Positions 1-11,279 of a stretch of DNA of 64,000 bases are shown here, one piece after another. The DNA comes from Angiostrongylus vasorum (Eukaryota; Nematoda; Chromadorea; Rhabditida; Metastrongylidae). The first letter of the stretch is position 1; each line of letters begins with the position of its first letter. The stretch spans positions 460,501 through 524,500 of the forward strand of contig JADANN010000437.1 of assembly GCA_018806985.1 (NCBI GenBank). Reading direction: 5' to 3'. A model generated the notes under the pieces. The model was not told the DNA's origin. It was given only the letters and a program-made list of their open reading frames with translations, and searched no databases. Made by a program: the position numbers and the translations under genes.

Positions 1-184
1 GTTAGATCTAGTTTGCTTCAGTTTAGTTCCGATTAGTTTAGTTTGATTTAGCTTGCGAGAGTTTAAGAATAGTTTGCGACAGAATGTTCCACTAAAAATT
101 GTGTTGCTCATTGTATTTTCCTCTTCAAAGGACCATCTAAAGACATGACTATCGATTTTCACGGATTCCTTGTTAGATTAGATA

Positions 185-466
185 CGTATAGCTCGTGTGG
201 TGCAGTGGTTAGAGATGACCTATGATGGACAAGATCGTAGGTTTGAAACTTGGACTAAAGTTAGCCAAGTCTTCCATATCTGCGGGAATGGAAAAAAATG
301 GTACCAAACTGACCTAGAAGGACAAGAACACTATAATGATGCTGAGGTACTTGCAAAAATGCGAGCCTCAGGTGTCTGCGTTGGGGAAAGAGCTCCCATT
401 ACCCTTTACGAAGGCTTACGCGTTCACCACCGCACCATGTGGGTCTTTGACGGGTTACCGCAGTAA
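185..466 (+). repeat. SINE head joined to a foldback-family arm
   Basis: The first half (GCTCGTGTGGTGCAGTGGTT, TAGGTTTGAAACTTGG, GGTACCAAACTGACCTAG) is S1-like. From about 335 it continues as one arm of the foldback family (GATGCTGAGGTACTTGCAAA, CGCGTTCACCACCGCACCAT). The long open frame across it is a by-product of repeats, not a gene. Confidence 0.5.
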
Positions 467-1850
467 TTGACGACTCGAAGACAATATTTCATTGAAGAGT
501 TTGCTATTACAAAATTTTGTTCCGACATTTTTTTAAAGTTCATGGTTATCTGGACTAATCAATAAATTCGCCAGCGATTGCTCATGTCTTGAAGGATTTT
601 CTTTTCTTCTGCCGCTTTTGTGAAGTTAATTTAATGTTGCGGTGCATTGTTGCAACTACCGTAACCACTACAGTACTCACTAGCTTGTGCTTTCTTTCAA
701 TGAAGAGCTTACACGAGGTTCTTGCCAAACATTTATTCACCTAACTATATTTTCGACATCTTCGTCTTCATAATGGCCAATGACCTGAGTTGATGATCCC
801 AAGACTCTCGTTCTCCCGACCTGGGATCATCGTAGTCATTTCGAGTCAAGTCTTCATCGGTGGAGCACCGCTCGAATGAACTAACCTCACTCAGCGGTGC
901 CCTTTCATACAGGACGGTTATTGATTATAACGGTTACCTGTTGACGATAATTAGCTTTTCAAAGTACAACCCATAGTGCAGCAGTCGATACTAGATAAGC
1001 TTGTAAACGGCACAGTGGAACTATTGTAAACTGACTTTTTATTTAACCTCGCTATAAATAATCAATTTACTTCCTGTCTTGTGGGCTATCGACTGGGACC
1101 ATTGACTTGTGTTTTCTTCAATCAGTTTTTCTATCAACAATAATATTTCTACCTTGTGAGATTTATGGTTCAATCCTGCTTTCACTGTCGTAAACAAAAA
1201 ATTGATTATCGATCTTTCTGTCTCTTAATCTTTAAAGGATAGCAGAGTGTTCATCACGTTGAAGATCTATTCTTTAGAGCTTTTCATCCGGAACATATCT
1301 GTTACATTCTTTTGTTTGTTTCTCTTCCCATGACAGTAGCTTGTGGAAAAACTGGGTTACTTTTTTTCCGATTGACCTGTTTTTTATCGTATCAGTTCTA
1401 TTTTTTTTGTGGTCTTACTACTTTGAGAGTCGAAGTGGGTGTGAAAGAATGATTGCTGTTGCGAATAAGGCAGAACTGGATTGCGACCATAATTTCTGTT
1501 TCCCGGCTATTAAGGAAAATGAGCTTTCATGCTCCTTCGTTACTCATTAAACTCACAAAGATCGCTCTTCAGAAGAATATAAAGGGTAGCCGGACTACAC
1601 CCAATTTCCTTGTCCTAATAAATTGTCTCAGCTTATTTTTTTCCGAAACAAACAACTCAGAAGCTAATTTCATTGCTATTAGTGTACTCTTCTGTGTACT
1701 CGGTAAAGTAATCTCATTTATTTCCTGCTTTTCTTTTTGATTTACCTCCGGCCAAACAAACCACTACCGATGAAATCAATCCGTATCGTAACGAAGGAGC
1801 TCTAAAGACGGGTTAGTCATAGGGATGTTCCTAAAACACATTACGAAGTG
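467..1850. other. Intergenic, no gene seen
   Basis: AT-rich. Apart from repeat F5 (741-1000) only short chance open frames rich in Phe/Leu/Ser occur. Confidence 0.5.
741..1000 (+). repeat. Interspersed repeat F5
   Basis: GGAGCACCGCTCGAATGAAC, CTCAGCGGTGCC and GGTTATTGATTATAACGG match, in order, a segment at 17565-17835 (GGAGCATCGCCCGAATAAAG, CTCAGCAGTGCC, GGCTATTAATCTATTACAG). Confidence 0.45.
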
Positions 1851-2139
1851 ACTAACTAGGAAACTGATTTAGCACTGGAAGACAAAGTCGCTGGATCTCT
1901 TTCATGTGAGAATTTCCGGATCGCTGGGTAGCAAAGTCCACTGCTCAAGGTCGATCCAGCAACCAGGTGCATCGTACGGCACCTTTGAATGCCCTAGAGG
2001 AGCTTCCCTCTTGAATCTATGGGTGGAGTTATTTTATACATTCATTGAAGGACGTGTTTACTTGGATCCAGATGGGATAGTGTACTCTGATTCGGTTAAG
2101 ATACTGTGTTTCAGTGCTCATAACTACGGTTCAGGGTCG

Positions 2140-2525
2140 TCTGTAGGAAATAAACACTACTTTAAGTTCAACGAAGCTGAGATATTTGCAAAACTCAGAA
2201 CCGCAGGTGCCTGTGGTGGGGTAGGAACGCGCTATTGTCCTTTCCGGGAAGTAACGCGTTCACCACCACACCATGCGGGTCCTTCGATAGCTGAGAGACA
2301 GGCGAAACGAAGGACCCGCATGGTGTGGTGGTGAATGCGTTACTCCCCGGAAAGGACAATAGCGCGTTCGTTCCCCACCATAAGCACCTGCGGTCCTGAG
2401 TTTTGCAAAAATATCTCAGCTTCGTTGAAGTTATATTTCGCAATATACCCTGCCATCAAAAAGAGTAGGCAGTAAGTAAAAAAGGTTAAAATTGTGATTA
2501 TAACTACTTTTACTTTTAGAGAAGC
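2140..2525. repeat. F3 foldback copy, shortened arms
   Basis: 2140-2305 and 2300-2500 are inverse copies meeting near 2300 (GGCGAAACGAAGGACCCGC). The right side runs to ATACCCTGCCATCAAAAAG and GGCAGTAAGTAAAAAAGG. The open frames on both strands here are palindrome artefacts. Confidence 0.6.
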
Positions 2526-2871
2526 TATGGTTACCCTCAGAGTATGCATTTCAGAATTCACTGAAATGAGGATATCGCATTAAAGTGGAAATAAGAGGAT
2601 TTGTAAAAAAAAATGTGATGCTCTTCATATCTCCCTGAGATAACGCGTCCGCTTCGCATTTACATATGTTTGGTAGAATCAACTGATGCTCATTCCGATT
2701 ATAGACAATAAAACTTGTAACAATCCTAAAAAAAGAACAAGAAGAGAGCCCAATTCAACTTTTGCGCATTATTTTTCAACTCTAAGCGCTTCGATGAGAT
2801 GCTTATTAAGCATTGATTTTCATTCACGAACAAGTACTTATAATAGCTAATGGTTAGAAAATTCGAATAAG

Positions 2872-3160
2872 AAAGGATAAAAGGATGAAGCTCTCGGCGT
2901 TGATCAATCCCTGAGGGATGCGCCATGCATTCGCCTTCATTAAGCATCGTTTAGAGAGGATTGAATGTATATCTGACCTTTACAATGAATCGCGGTGACC
3001 TACCGATGTATCGAGCCAGTGCTGCTATCCTTTCAGACAAGTCTGGTACCAATTTGCCGAGCCCTAAGGGATGGAAGGCTTGGTGGGCCATAGGCGCCGG
3101 GGTCGATTCCACGTGTATGTTGCAGGGCCCCTCCTCCACCACTGCGTCACACGCGCCCGA
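2872..3160 (-). mobile_element. tRNA-derived SINE (family S1), full length
   Basis: Read on the - strand: tRNA-like head with A-box-like TGTGACGCAGTGG and a B-box-like GGAATCGA region, then a body with GGTACCAGACTTGTCTG, GGTCACCGCG, GAATGCATGGCGCATCCCTC and a tail ending in AGAGCTTCATCCTTTTATCC. The same body recurs at more than ten sites in this window. Confidence 0.75.
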
Positions 3161-5660
3161 AATTCGAGTGAATCGCTAATAACTGTGTCATGTCGGCCAA
3201 TATTCGTCGTTTTTACACCTTTTTTTAGCATTTAATATCTTAAGATTGACATTTATACATGAAATAAGTAGATAGATTGATGATGAAATGAAAAAATTCT
3301 GTCTGGCTTGCTGTAGCCGTCAACCCAGCTTTTTTCTTGTTACCGCAGTTGCCCTTGTTTCTTGTCTAATTAAAACCTTTGCAAAAGCTTCTTAACGATG
3401 ACGATAATAGGAGATAGTTGATAATAGATGACAGATATCGTCGTTGTTAGATAGAACTGAGTCTATGCAGCTGTGGAATTCACATCAATAAAAGCAATCA
3501 TATTTGGGTTAGAAAGCCCTAGATGTAAAGGGATACAGTGCAAAAACTGGTTGTTATTCGGTCGTCATGCAGCTGAATTGATTTGAAGCTAATGCGCACC
3601 TGCCTTTTGCTATTTTTTAACCCTTTCACAAGTTAACTTTGTTTTTTAACTACTTTTCTCACAAAGACATTTTTTATACATTTTCTTATAGACATTGTTA
3701 GTTGGTCGTTTCAAAGAGAGACTACAAAAAATTCTTGAGGAAAGTTTTCTACTTAAAAGTTTACAAGCTATTTTATCCATTCGGCTGGTCCAGAAGCTTG
3801 TTACGGTAATTTCTAATTGGCTAGACGGAATTTACAATTCTTCTAGCATAGAGATGTTCTAATGACCTCTATGACGATACGAACTGAACAGAATACAAAC
3901 GCGATGCCATTTTGAACTGAATGGGTTGAATTAAATGGAGACGTTATACGCCTTCCATTCGGAACATCTATAGGAAGTATTAAGTTGAACACGTTTTATT
4001 CATAGTTTAAAACTAACTTCCTCTTTGTGTAAAGAGCAGGTCGTGTTGAAGATCCACGTTTTTTTCCCTGTTTTTCTTATTAAGCAAAAACTTGGTTGGT
4101 ATCTTAGCATGCATTAATACACAGTAGCCGACCTTTCTGCGCTTTGGCGTTCTTCAGAGCCTGGAAAGGTGAAATTGACACGTAAAATTGACACGTAATC
4201 TACTCAGCCAAACACGTTCATAACCTCAGTAAATGAAACTTAATTCGTGAATTTTTCATTACGAAAGTTTCCTTTAAACACTCACGCTTTCTTGTTTGTA
4301 AGTCCTCCGGTTATTTGACAGGGAACTAACCTGCAGAGTACTATATTTACGAGGAATATGCCTGGCTTAGGTCAAAGAATCAACCCCGAGCAATGCCCCT
4401 AAGTCACGCGTGTCACAATACACTCCTCCTTACAGAACCGTTTTGGACCACTCTGAAGAATCTGAGAATAAACAGCAAAGAATGTCCCGTTATCACGTGT
4501 GAACTATTGCTTTACCTTAGGCTGGTTCTATGACCTGACCCAGCTACGTTCCTCGCCCCCCTCTGTGCGGCTGCTCTCACCAATCACGGCGGATGTTTAA
4601 AAAAAAAGCTGTTTATTACACGAATGTGAGTTTACGCTTCAGGTTTTGTCTGCGGAGGATATGAAGGTTTTTTTAAGTTGACTGAACATCAATTTGACCT
4701 TTCCAAGCTCTGATGGAGGCGAAACCGCCAAAACCTTAGCTATTGTGTATTAATAAATACTGTAATACTAACTTCTTCATGTTTGCTCATCAAGAAAAGC
4801 AGTGAATAAGTGATCAAGGCAAGGGTTAAAAGAAACTTAGTCTTGGGAGTAGTATTTTTTTCTAATGTTTTCATGAAGTGTCTGACTTGCTTTGTTGGGT
4901 TTCCTGCTATGCGCGTGACATCTTTTTTCAACCTAGTCACTAACGACTGCTGCTCGCCGGAAGTCGTCAAAACACAGCACCTGTTTGACTCACCGGATTT
5001 CAAGTATCTTGGCATAAACGGCAAAGTCTATGTGGTTTCTTTTGTTGACGTTGGTTGGAACATGGCTGAGAGATATTCAAACACAGCGTCTTCTTGATAA
5101 TGCCGAGTGATCTTTCATCTCCCTTACGAAGTGTGAAAGTTTCCGGCACTTGAATGAAGGCAGGAGAAATCTTAATGTTGAAGAAGTCGAATGCTCCTTG
5201 TCTTCTTCACAATCTCCTCGATACCCTCTTGTAGATTTTCTAAGCCGCTCGAATTCTTCTACTATCTGCTGCAGCCAAGTCGATGCAGAGATCTGTCGAC
5301 AAGGATACGTGTAACCGAACTATTTGGAGCTAAGAAGGGAAGAAAAAGCATGAAGAAGGAAAACTAATGAATATGTCGTCAAAGATAATTTTCATTCCAC
5401 ATTAAGGTTATCCCATTAGGGCTTATGGTTGTATTTTTGTATTAATCAGATGCAAGACGAACGTTTTGCTGACTAAAGCAACAGCTGTGTCCATGTGTTG
5501 ACGTTATTGATACTGGTCATATCCCATGGGAACGAGCATAATAGAAAAGGTTTTCCAATCTGTTGAGTGAAATCACCACTCAGATCGAATTTAACAAGAA
5601 TCCACCAACTTTTTGCTATTTGTTAAACTTTCTACTGGTTAGAGGATTAACTCCGTTCTT
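3161..5660. other. Intergenic, no gene seen
   Basis: Mostly unique-looking AT-rich sequence. At about 4130-4170 it has the inverse of a CTCTGAAGAAnGCnAA motif also found near 9776, 25.80 and 34.69 kb. Overlapping open frames on both strands at 4.74-5.10 kb lack splice context or known domains. Confidence 0.45.
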
Positions 5661-5661
5661 A

Positions 5662-5780
5662 GGACCCGCATGGTGTCGTGGTGAACGCGTTAGCCTCCGG
5701 AAAGTGTAATAGCGCGTTCGTTCCCCACCGCGGACGCCTGCGGTCCAGAGTTTTGCAAATATCTCAGCATCAGTTTTTTC
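5662..5780 (-). repeat. F3 single arm
   Basis: GGACCCGCATGGTGTCGTGG, GAACGCGTTAGCC and GTTTTGCAAATATCTCAGCA in inverse orientation. Confidence 0.6.
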
Positions 5781-6120
5781 TTAGGATACGTAATTGTTTT
5801 CTACCCGACTGTGCCGTAGTCTTAGAAACAATTAGTTTAATCTGATTACGTTGAGGGGCCATCAAAACTTGTTTTTCATCGGTCCCATTTATACTTGCTC
5901 CTCTCATTTCAGTCTTATCCTAATGCTGTAATCGAACTGTTTCCCTTCAATCTTACTCGATTTCGTCCATCATTGTTTTTTTATCGTTGGAATCGTTGCT
6001 AAATGTGAACTCAATTTCACGGTAATACCTAGGAACATTGAATAGATCGAGTTTCTACTTCGTATGATGGCTTTTTTCCACTAAATACCCATATTAAAAA
6101 AGTACATACGATTCAGGGAG

Positions 6121-6159
<39 letters not shown>
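6121..6159 (+). repeat. (GA)n microsatellite
   Basis: About 20 uninterrupted GA units preceded by ACT and followed by CGTAG. Confidence 0.9.
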
Positions 6160-6160
<1 letters not shown>

Positions 6161-6594
6161 GTAGAAACAACTATAGATGCTGAGAGATGCAAGAGAAAGG
6201 ATAGTAACAAAGAGAGGGAAGCTAGAGCGACATGATTCTGAGCCAAACGGATACGATGAAAAAAATTGAAAGCTGTTAATTACTTGCATGTTGTCGGCAA
6301 TGATCTTTTTTCATTCAAGTCCATTGACTTTTAATTAACTTTAACATTGTTGATGAAATTCCTTTCTACCAATGACAAGTCAATAGATCCGAGTTTCCTG
6401 CAGCTATATAATCAATATGTATTCTATCTATTCACTTCTTTATTTAAATTACCCGTCATCATATTTCGTCTAGGTCTCAGCTCTTATCACTTTCCTTTCG
6501 TTCTCTTGCAAATATCGTTATCCACGATGGTCGCCTATTTCGTTAGCGCTTTCACGATCTTTTTATCACTCGCTTTTCACCGCTATGATGGATG

Positions 6595-6787
6595 TTGGCC
6601 AAAGGAAGTTTTCCAAGCATTCCGAGCTAGTTGTGCAAGAATGTCCTCGAAAGCTTCGCTACCTCATGCAGTTGTCGCCGCTCCATGTGGATCAGGGGGC
6701 GGCCGGCTGCCATCCTACGACACGGATTCTTCTGTGAATGCAGCTAATCCTGCACTTAGTCCACCGATCCCCCCAATGTCTATGTAA
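6595..6787 (+). CDS. Possible last exon of an unrecognised gene
   Basis: The + strand frame ending at TAA 6785-6787 reads PKEVFQAFRASCARMSSKAS, then PHAVVAAPCGSGGGRLPSYD and ends NPALSPPIPPMSM. GC content and codon use rise compared with the AT-rich open sequence before it. The upstream part of the same frame (from about 6347) is hydrophobic and may be intronic chance. No acceptor of good quality marks the start; AG at 6598-6599 or 6546-6547 are options. Function unknown. Confidence 0.25.
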
Positions 6788-6837
6788 TAATCCGAATCTA
6801 TATTACATTTTTTATTTATTGCGTATTACATGATACG

Positions 6838-7195
6838 GCATCATGTATGTCACATTGTATGGATCCCGGCACTTCTTGAATTCAATTCATTTCCTCGCAT
6901 CCACTATCCACGATGATCTTCAAACTTTTCGTGTATGGATTCGGGTACTCCTTGAAGATTTCTTCATGTTCGTCACAAATGTCGTTGAATGGTGGCCGAG
7001 TGGATTCTCTCACATCCTGAGATAGACATGGACTGGAGAGATTATGCTTGTCCAGATAAGCCTTGTACCAATTTTCCGACACCGGAGAGATGAGAGCCTT
7101 GTGATCGCAGCGCGGAGATCGAACCGTGCATGTGTATGTTGGGCCGTCCGCGTTATTAACGGGTTCACTAACACTGCGCTGTCCACTTGCATACT
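6838..7195 (-). mobile_element. tRNA-like SINE, second family (S2)
   Basis: About 360 bp. Inverse order on +: GGATCCCGGCACTTCTTGAA, TTTCCTCGCATCCACTATCC, TCCTTGAAGATTTCTTCATG, GAGATAGACATGG, CTTGTACCAATTTTCCGACA, then the head with GATCGAACCGTGC (B box) and CACTGCGCTGTCC. Related copies lie at 7217, 35385, 49072 and 51975. Confidence 0.6.
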
Positions 7196-7216
7196 ACATT
7201 TATTTTTCTTTAACTG

Positions 7217-7612
7217 ACGTTAAGGGAGGGCGTGTATCGCAATGGTAGCTCTGTCGTTCATCACCTGTACGGCGCTGCCCAACACCAGATCAAGATCTCG
7301 TCGCAATCTCACCAATCTCATCCCTCCGAGGTCAAGGAATTGCTAGCAGACTTGTTTGGGAATAGTTCACTCCCTGCAATCTGAATGGGAGCACTCTAGC
7401 CCGGCTGCCCTAAAACTTCAGGAAAATTGACTCTATCAACATTCAACGGCGTTCATAAAGAGCACGACAATCCTCAGGCAATAACTCAACCAACATGAGA
7501 AAAGTTCGAGGACATCCATGGATGATGGATGGCAAGAAACGAATGGAATGGAAGAAGAGCTGGAATTCGCACACTATAATCGAAGACGGGTCGTGCAAAA
7601 AAAAATAACTGA
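7217..7612 (+). mobile_element. S2 SINE, head to head with the previous copy
   Basis: Head GGCGTGTATCGCAATGGTAG, B-box-like CAGATCAAGATCTC, body CTCCCTGCAATCTGAATGGG, AGCACTCTAGCCCGGC and GAGGACATCCATGGATGATG, tail CGAAGACGGGTCGTGC. Confidence 0.6.
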
Positions 7613-7711
7613 CATTTTAGCGATTTTCCGTTTCTTCCAGATCTCAGATTCATAATCTCTCTATCAGACAATTCTTTTTATGCTAAATCTTAACAGCTTT
7701 AGATTTTACTT

Positions 7712-7815
7712 AAAGTGTTAATTCTTCAGAATTTGTTCTCACTTTTCTGTTCGACTTAAGCAGAAAGTGTTAATTTTTCAGAATTTGTTCTCACTTTTCT
7801 GTTCGACCTAAGCAG
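7712..7815 (+). repeat. 52-bp direct tandem duplication
   Basis: Units 7712-7763 and 7764-7815 differ at only two bases and abut exactly, so the duplication is recent. Confidence 0.8.
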
Positions 7816-8115
7816 CTTCTTTTTCAAAGGATGTTCCCACAACGTACTTATTCATTTGATCGTTTCGCACATCAAAAGTAATAAATCAAGTCGAAAAAAA
7901 ACTTTTTGTTGCATGTCTTCCGTTACTGAAAAAAGCTCTGAATTGCTTTCGAGATCATCTAAACCGCCGAGATACGGTAGAATTATCCGATGGAATCGTT
8001 GGTTTATTGAACTTTAAAAAACTTCTTGTGATAGGCGTCGTTCTACTTCCTTTTTATTAGATTTTCTCTTGTTTGTTATGAATTCTTGCTTATAGAAATT
8101 CTAGACAAATTAAGA

Positions 8116-8398
8116 AGGGTAAAGAATAAAGCTCTCGGCGTTGATTAATCCCTGAGGGATGCGCCATACATTCGGCTTCATTGAGAATCGTTTGGAGGTG
8201 ATTGAATGCACATCTAGCCTTTACAATGACTCGCGGTGGCCTACCGATGTATCGTGCCAGTGCTGCCATCCGCCAGAACAAGTCTAATACCAATTTGCCG
8301 ACCCTGGAGGGATGGAAGGCTTGGTGAGCCACGGGTGCGGGGACCGATCCCATGTGTGTGTTGCAGGGCGTCTCCGACCACTGCGTCACACGCGCCTC
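8116..8398 (-). mobile_element. tRNA-derived SINE (S1)
   Basis: Same organisation as the copy at 2872: head at 8398 (CACTGCGTCACACGCG inverted), body with CATCTAGCCTTTACAATGAC and tail AGAGCTTTATTCTTTACCC near 8116. Confidence 0.75.
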
Positions 8399-8399
8399 T

Positions 8400-10245
8400 C
8401 TATATAAATTACAGGATAAGAATATGATTAGATGGTAGTTGAGTAGAAATTAACTCTTTCCATAAATGAGTGTTAGGGCATTTGTGAAAATAGCAGGGCG
8501 TTTTTTTCTTCAGAAGAAAAACTGAAATGCTCATTGTGTTGTCATGGAAATTGAAAATGTACCATATTTTTCATTTTTCTTCTCAGGAAGTCTTTTTTTT
8601 CTCTTTGTTTTACCATATATTTATTGTCAGGTTTCCTAGCGCTATACAGCAATCTGCTACCGTCCTTTCATCAACTGCCCTTTAAACAATTTCTTCCAGT
8701 CAAGGTGGAATAAAAACTTTCTTTTATGTCAGAAATGTTCTACTGTTTCCTAACTCTTAGTTTTCTTCAAACTGTCCCAGGAAATTCATGATTTTTCTGT
8801 TGCTTGTTTCAAAGTGCCTCTGTTCTTTATCACTTTCCGCTGACCTGGTAGGAGTTCCTACTTCCAAGCGAGGCCAGCTACACTAGGAAAAATTTCGAGT
8901 TTTTTTAAAATCTTATCCAAAAACAAATTTCAGGATTAAGGAAATTTCAGCAATTTACGGCGTCCTGGTAGCACTCTAATAGAAAAAGTGGCCCACCTTC
9001 CACGCTTTTCATGGTCCAGCACCCTCGTCGAGGTGACGATCTGGGAGACCTTGGTATAGAGCTCTTGAGACTCCAGATGGAAAAAAAAGAAAGCCTACCA
9101 GTTCATCGTTGTACTAGTTAAATGGCTAACGTTTGGAGTCCTGAATAATTATTAGGCACTTCAAGTGTCAAGAGGACCCGTAACTTTTGCATTTCCATAA
9201 CTTTTCTCATTATTTAAAGTTTATTGCCCACATTTATTCTTTATCTCGTAATAATTCACTGTCGTTCTACTATTCAGCAGCGATCTTTTTTAAGGACGCA
9301 GGCAAATTGACCGAGGAAGAGTTGAAGGGCTATTAACAATGAATGTGGAACAAAAATCTACATAGTCTGTAAATATGATTGTAGCCACTTAGAGGGAATA
9401 AGCTGGCACGAGTTTGTTACAAAACCTTGATTAGGCTAACTTTTCGGCACCTTTGTCATCTTCGTAGCGCCTTTGGTTACAGTCGATTGTCCATATTGGA
9501 TCGCTGTCGCTACATGTGTGTGTTTTTTCTTGCATTGGGTCGAGATCAGTGCAGTAGACCCACTGCCGGAATGAAATTTCCTCACTTGGTGCGGCTCGTT
9601 GAACAGTAGAGTAGTTAATCCACTATCAAATTTTTTTGATCTGATTCTGATCCGTTTTGATGACGGCAATTCAAGAGAGCGATGTTCTACTGCAGAAAAT
9701 TCAGCTCCACACGACTACGAAAGTGGCACATCCTGAGGATGAACGACTGTGGAGCATCGACACGGATCACCGCGGCTCTGAAGAAGACAAAGACGCCCAA
9801 ACCTTTGCCGAGCAAAAGTTTTGCAACAGCTTCGTGTTAAGTTAGTCATCCAAGAAAGCAGTGATTAGTCATGCCAAGATTAAACGAGAGTCGATTTTAA
9901 AATATGATTGTCGTATTTATTAACGTCCTTCTATCTGTTTTATACGAAGAAGTGGGTTCTGCGAAGAGTTAATAAGTTTAACTAAAGTGTGACGGCTATC
10001 GCGAAAAATACTCTGCAGTTAGGCGACCGTGCAAACTCGTAGAACTTTTTCCGCAAAGTGCAATTCGTCATAACTGGTGCGTTAGATCCAGACAGCTGCC
10101 ACTCATTCATTTCACACAATTCAGTGAGCTCGTGCCAATACTAGCTAAATCCTGACATATTCTGATACTGAAGCGTTTCATTTCACTGATCATTTCGTCC
10201 CTTTCATCCTTTCCTCATCCGCTTGATCACAACACTGCCTAGGAC
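8400..10245. other. Intergenic, no gene seen
   Basis: No recognisable coding. 9657-9842 is open on + (MTAIQESDVLL...) but contains the dispersed CTCTGAAGAAGAC motif and is probably repeat-derived. Confidence 0.45.
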
Positions 10246-10248
10246 AGC

Positions 10249-10296
10249 ATTGGCTTCTTCTTCTTCTCACGCTCTTCTTTGCTAACTTCTTCTTTA

Positions 10297-10327
<31 letters not shown>

Positions 10328-10572
10328 CTTCTTCTTCTTCTTCTTTTTAACTTCTTTCTTCTTTCTTCTTTCTTCCGCTCTTCTTTCTTCTTTCTTCCTT
10401 TCTTCTTTCTTCTTTCTTCTTTCTTCTTTCTTTTCTTTCTTCTTTCTTCTTTCTTCATTTCTTCATTTCTTCTGTCTTCTTCTTTCTTCTTCTTCCTTCT
10501 TCTTCTTCTTCTTCTTTCTTCACTATTCTTCTTCTTCTTCTTCTTCTTACTTCTTCTTCTTCCTTCTTTTCC
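10249..10572 (+). repeat. TTC/CTT-rich polypyrimidine tract
   Basis: About 320 bp almost without purines on the + strand: pure TTC triplets at 10299-10347, then TTTCTTC-type 7-mers, then TTC again. It could form H-DNA in principle. Confidence 0.85.
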
Positions 10573-11014
10573 AATTTTCCCTACTTTTCTTCTGTTAACA
10601 GTTGATTTAGTTTGTTAGGGAAAGTGCTCATCAAAAAATTCAAACGATGGCTAGAAATAGTGCTGTGTAAGTTATTTCATTGATTGCGTTCAGTTGCGGA
10701 CGAGTTTCACCTCCTCAACGACCATTAATTTCTATTTGAAAACTTTTTCCACTACTTTTACTTATATCTGCCAATGTTTCTTCCTTTTCACGTAATCCTT
10801 TCTCCACGTTATTTTTCTCTTACTAGGAAAATTATTTGTATAAGATTCATCATAAATCTTATGACATTATAGCGTCAGGAACGATGAGTTTCTTTTCCAG
10901 ACATCGTGATCAAATCCGGATAATAGTTTGAGACAATTTATTTTCCTGCTAACTTTACTCAACTAATAACACTAAGATCGTTGAAGTTAATAAAATCAAG
11001 TACTCGATAACAAT

Positions 11015-11275
11015 GAAGGAACTGCACACTTCAATGATGCTGAGATATTTGCAAAACTCCGGACTGCAGGTGTCTGTGGTGGGGAACAAATGCGCTATTA
11101 ACTTTTCCGGGGGCTAACGCGTTTACCAACACACCATGCGGGTTCTTTTTGTTTCGCCTTTCTCTCAGCTAGTTCTATCGATCAGTGCCATCAGCAATCA
11201 CCCGTTAGCGGGATTGATCTGGGACCCCAAATGAGCAACGAACCCAATTAAGCTGAGCTGAACTACATTCTTTTT
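11015..11275 (+). repeat. F3 single arm
   Basis: ATGATGCTGAGATATTTGCA, CTAACGCGTTTACCAACACA, GGGATTGATCTGGG and CGAACCCAATTAAGCTGAG in the left-arm order. Confidence 0.6.
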
Positions 11276-11279
11276 TTCA

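Noticed and set aside
197..466. Open frame of 89 codons
   Set aside because: It spans a SINE head and a foldback arm that recur elsewhere in the window in other frames and orientations.
1906..2443. Overlapping open frames on both strands
   Set aside because: They result from an F3 palindrome; the two frames mirror each other.
4740..5097. Overlapping 94-95 codon frames on both strands
   Set aside because: Neither has splice sites, a known domain or codon bias; only one could be real and nothing supports either.
8236..8427. Small open frames in SINE copies (also at 2951, 21646, 24268, 45083)
   Set aside because: The same protein-like strings arise from every S1 copy because of repeat identity, with stops at different places.
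10249..10572. CRISPR-like or coding repeat array
   Set aside because: It is a simple pyrimidine microsatellite with no spacers and no conserved frame; the organism is a eukaryote.
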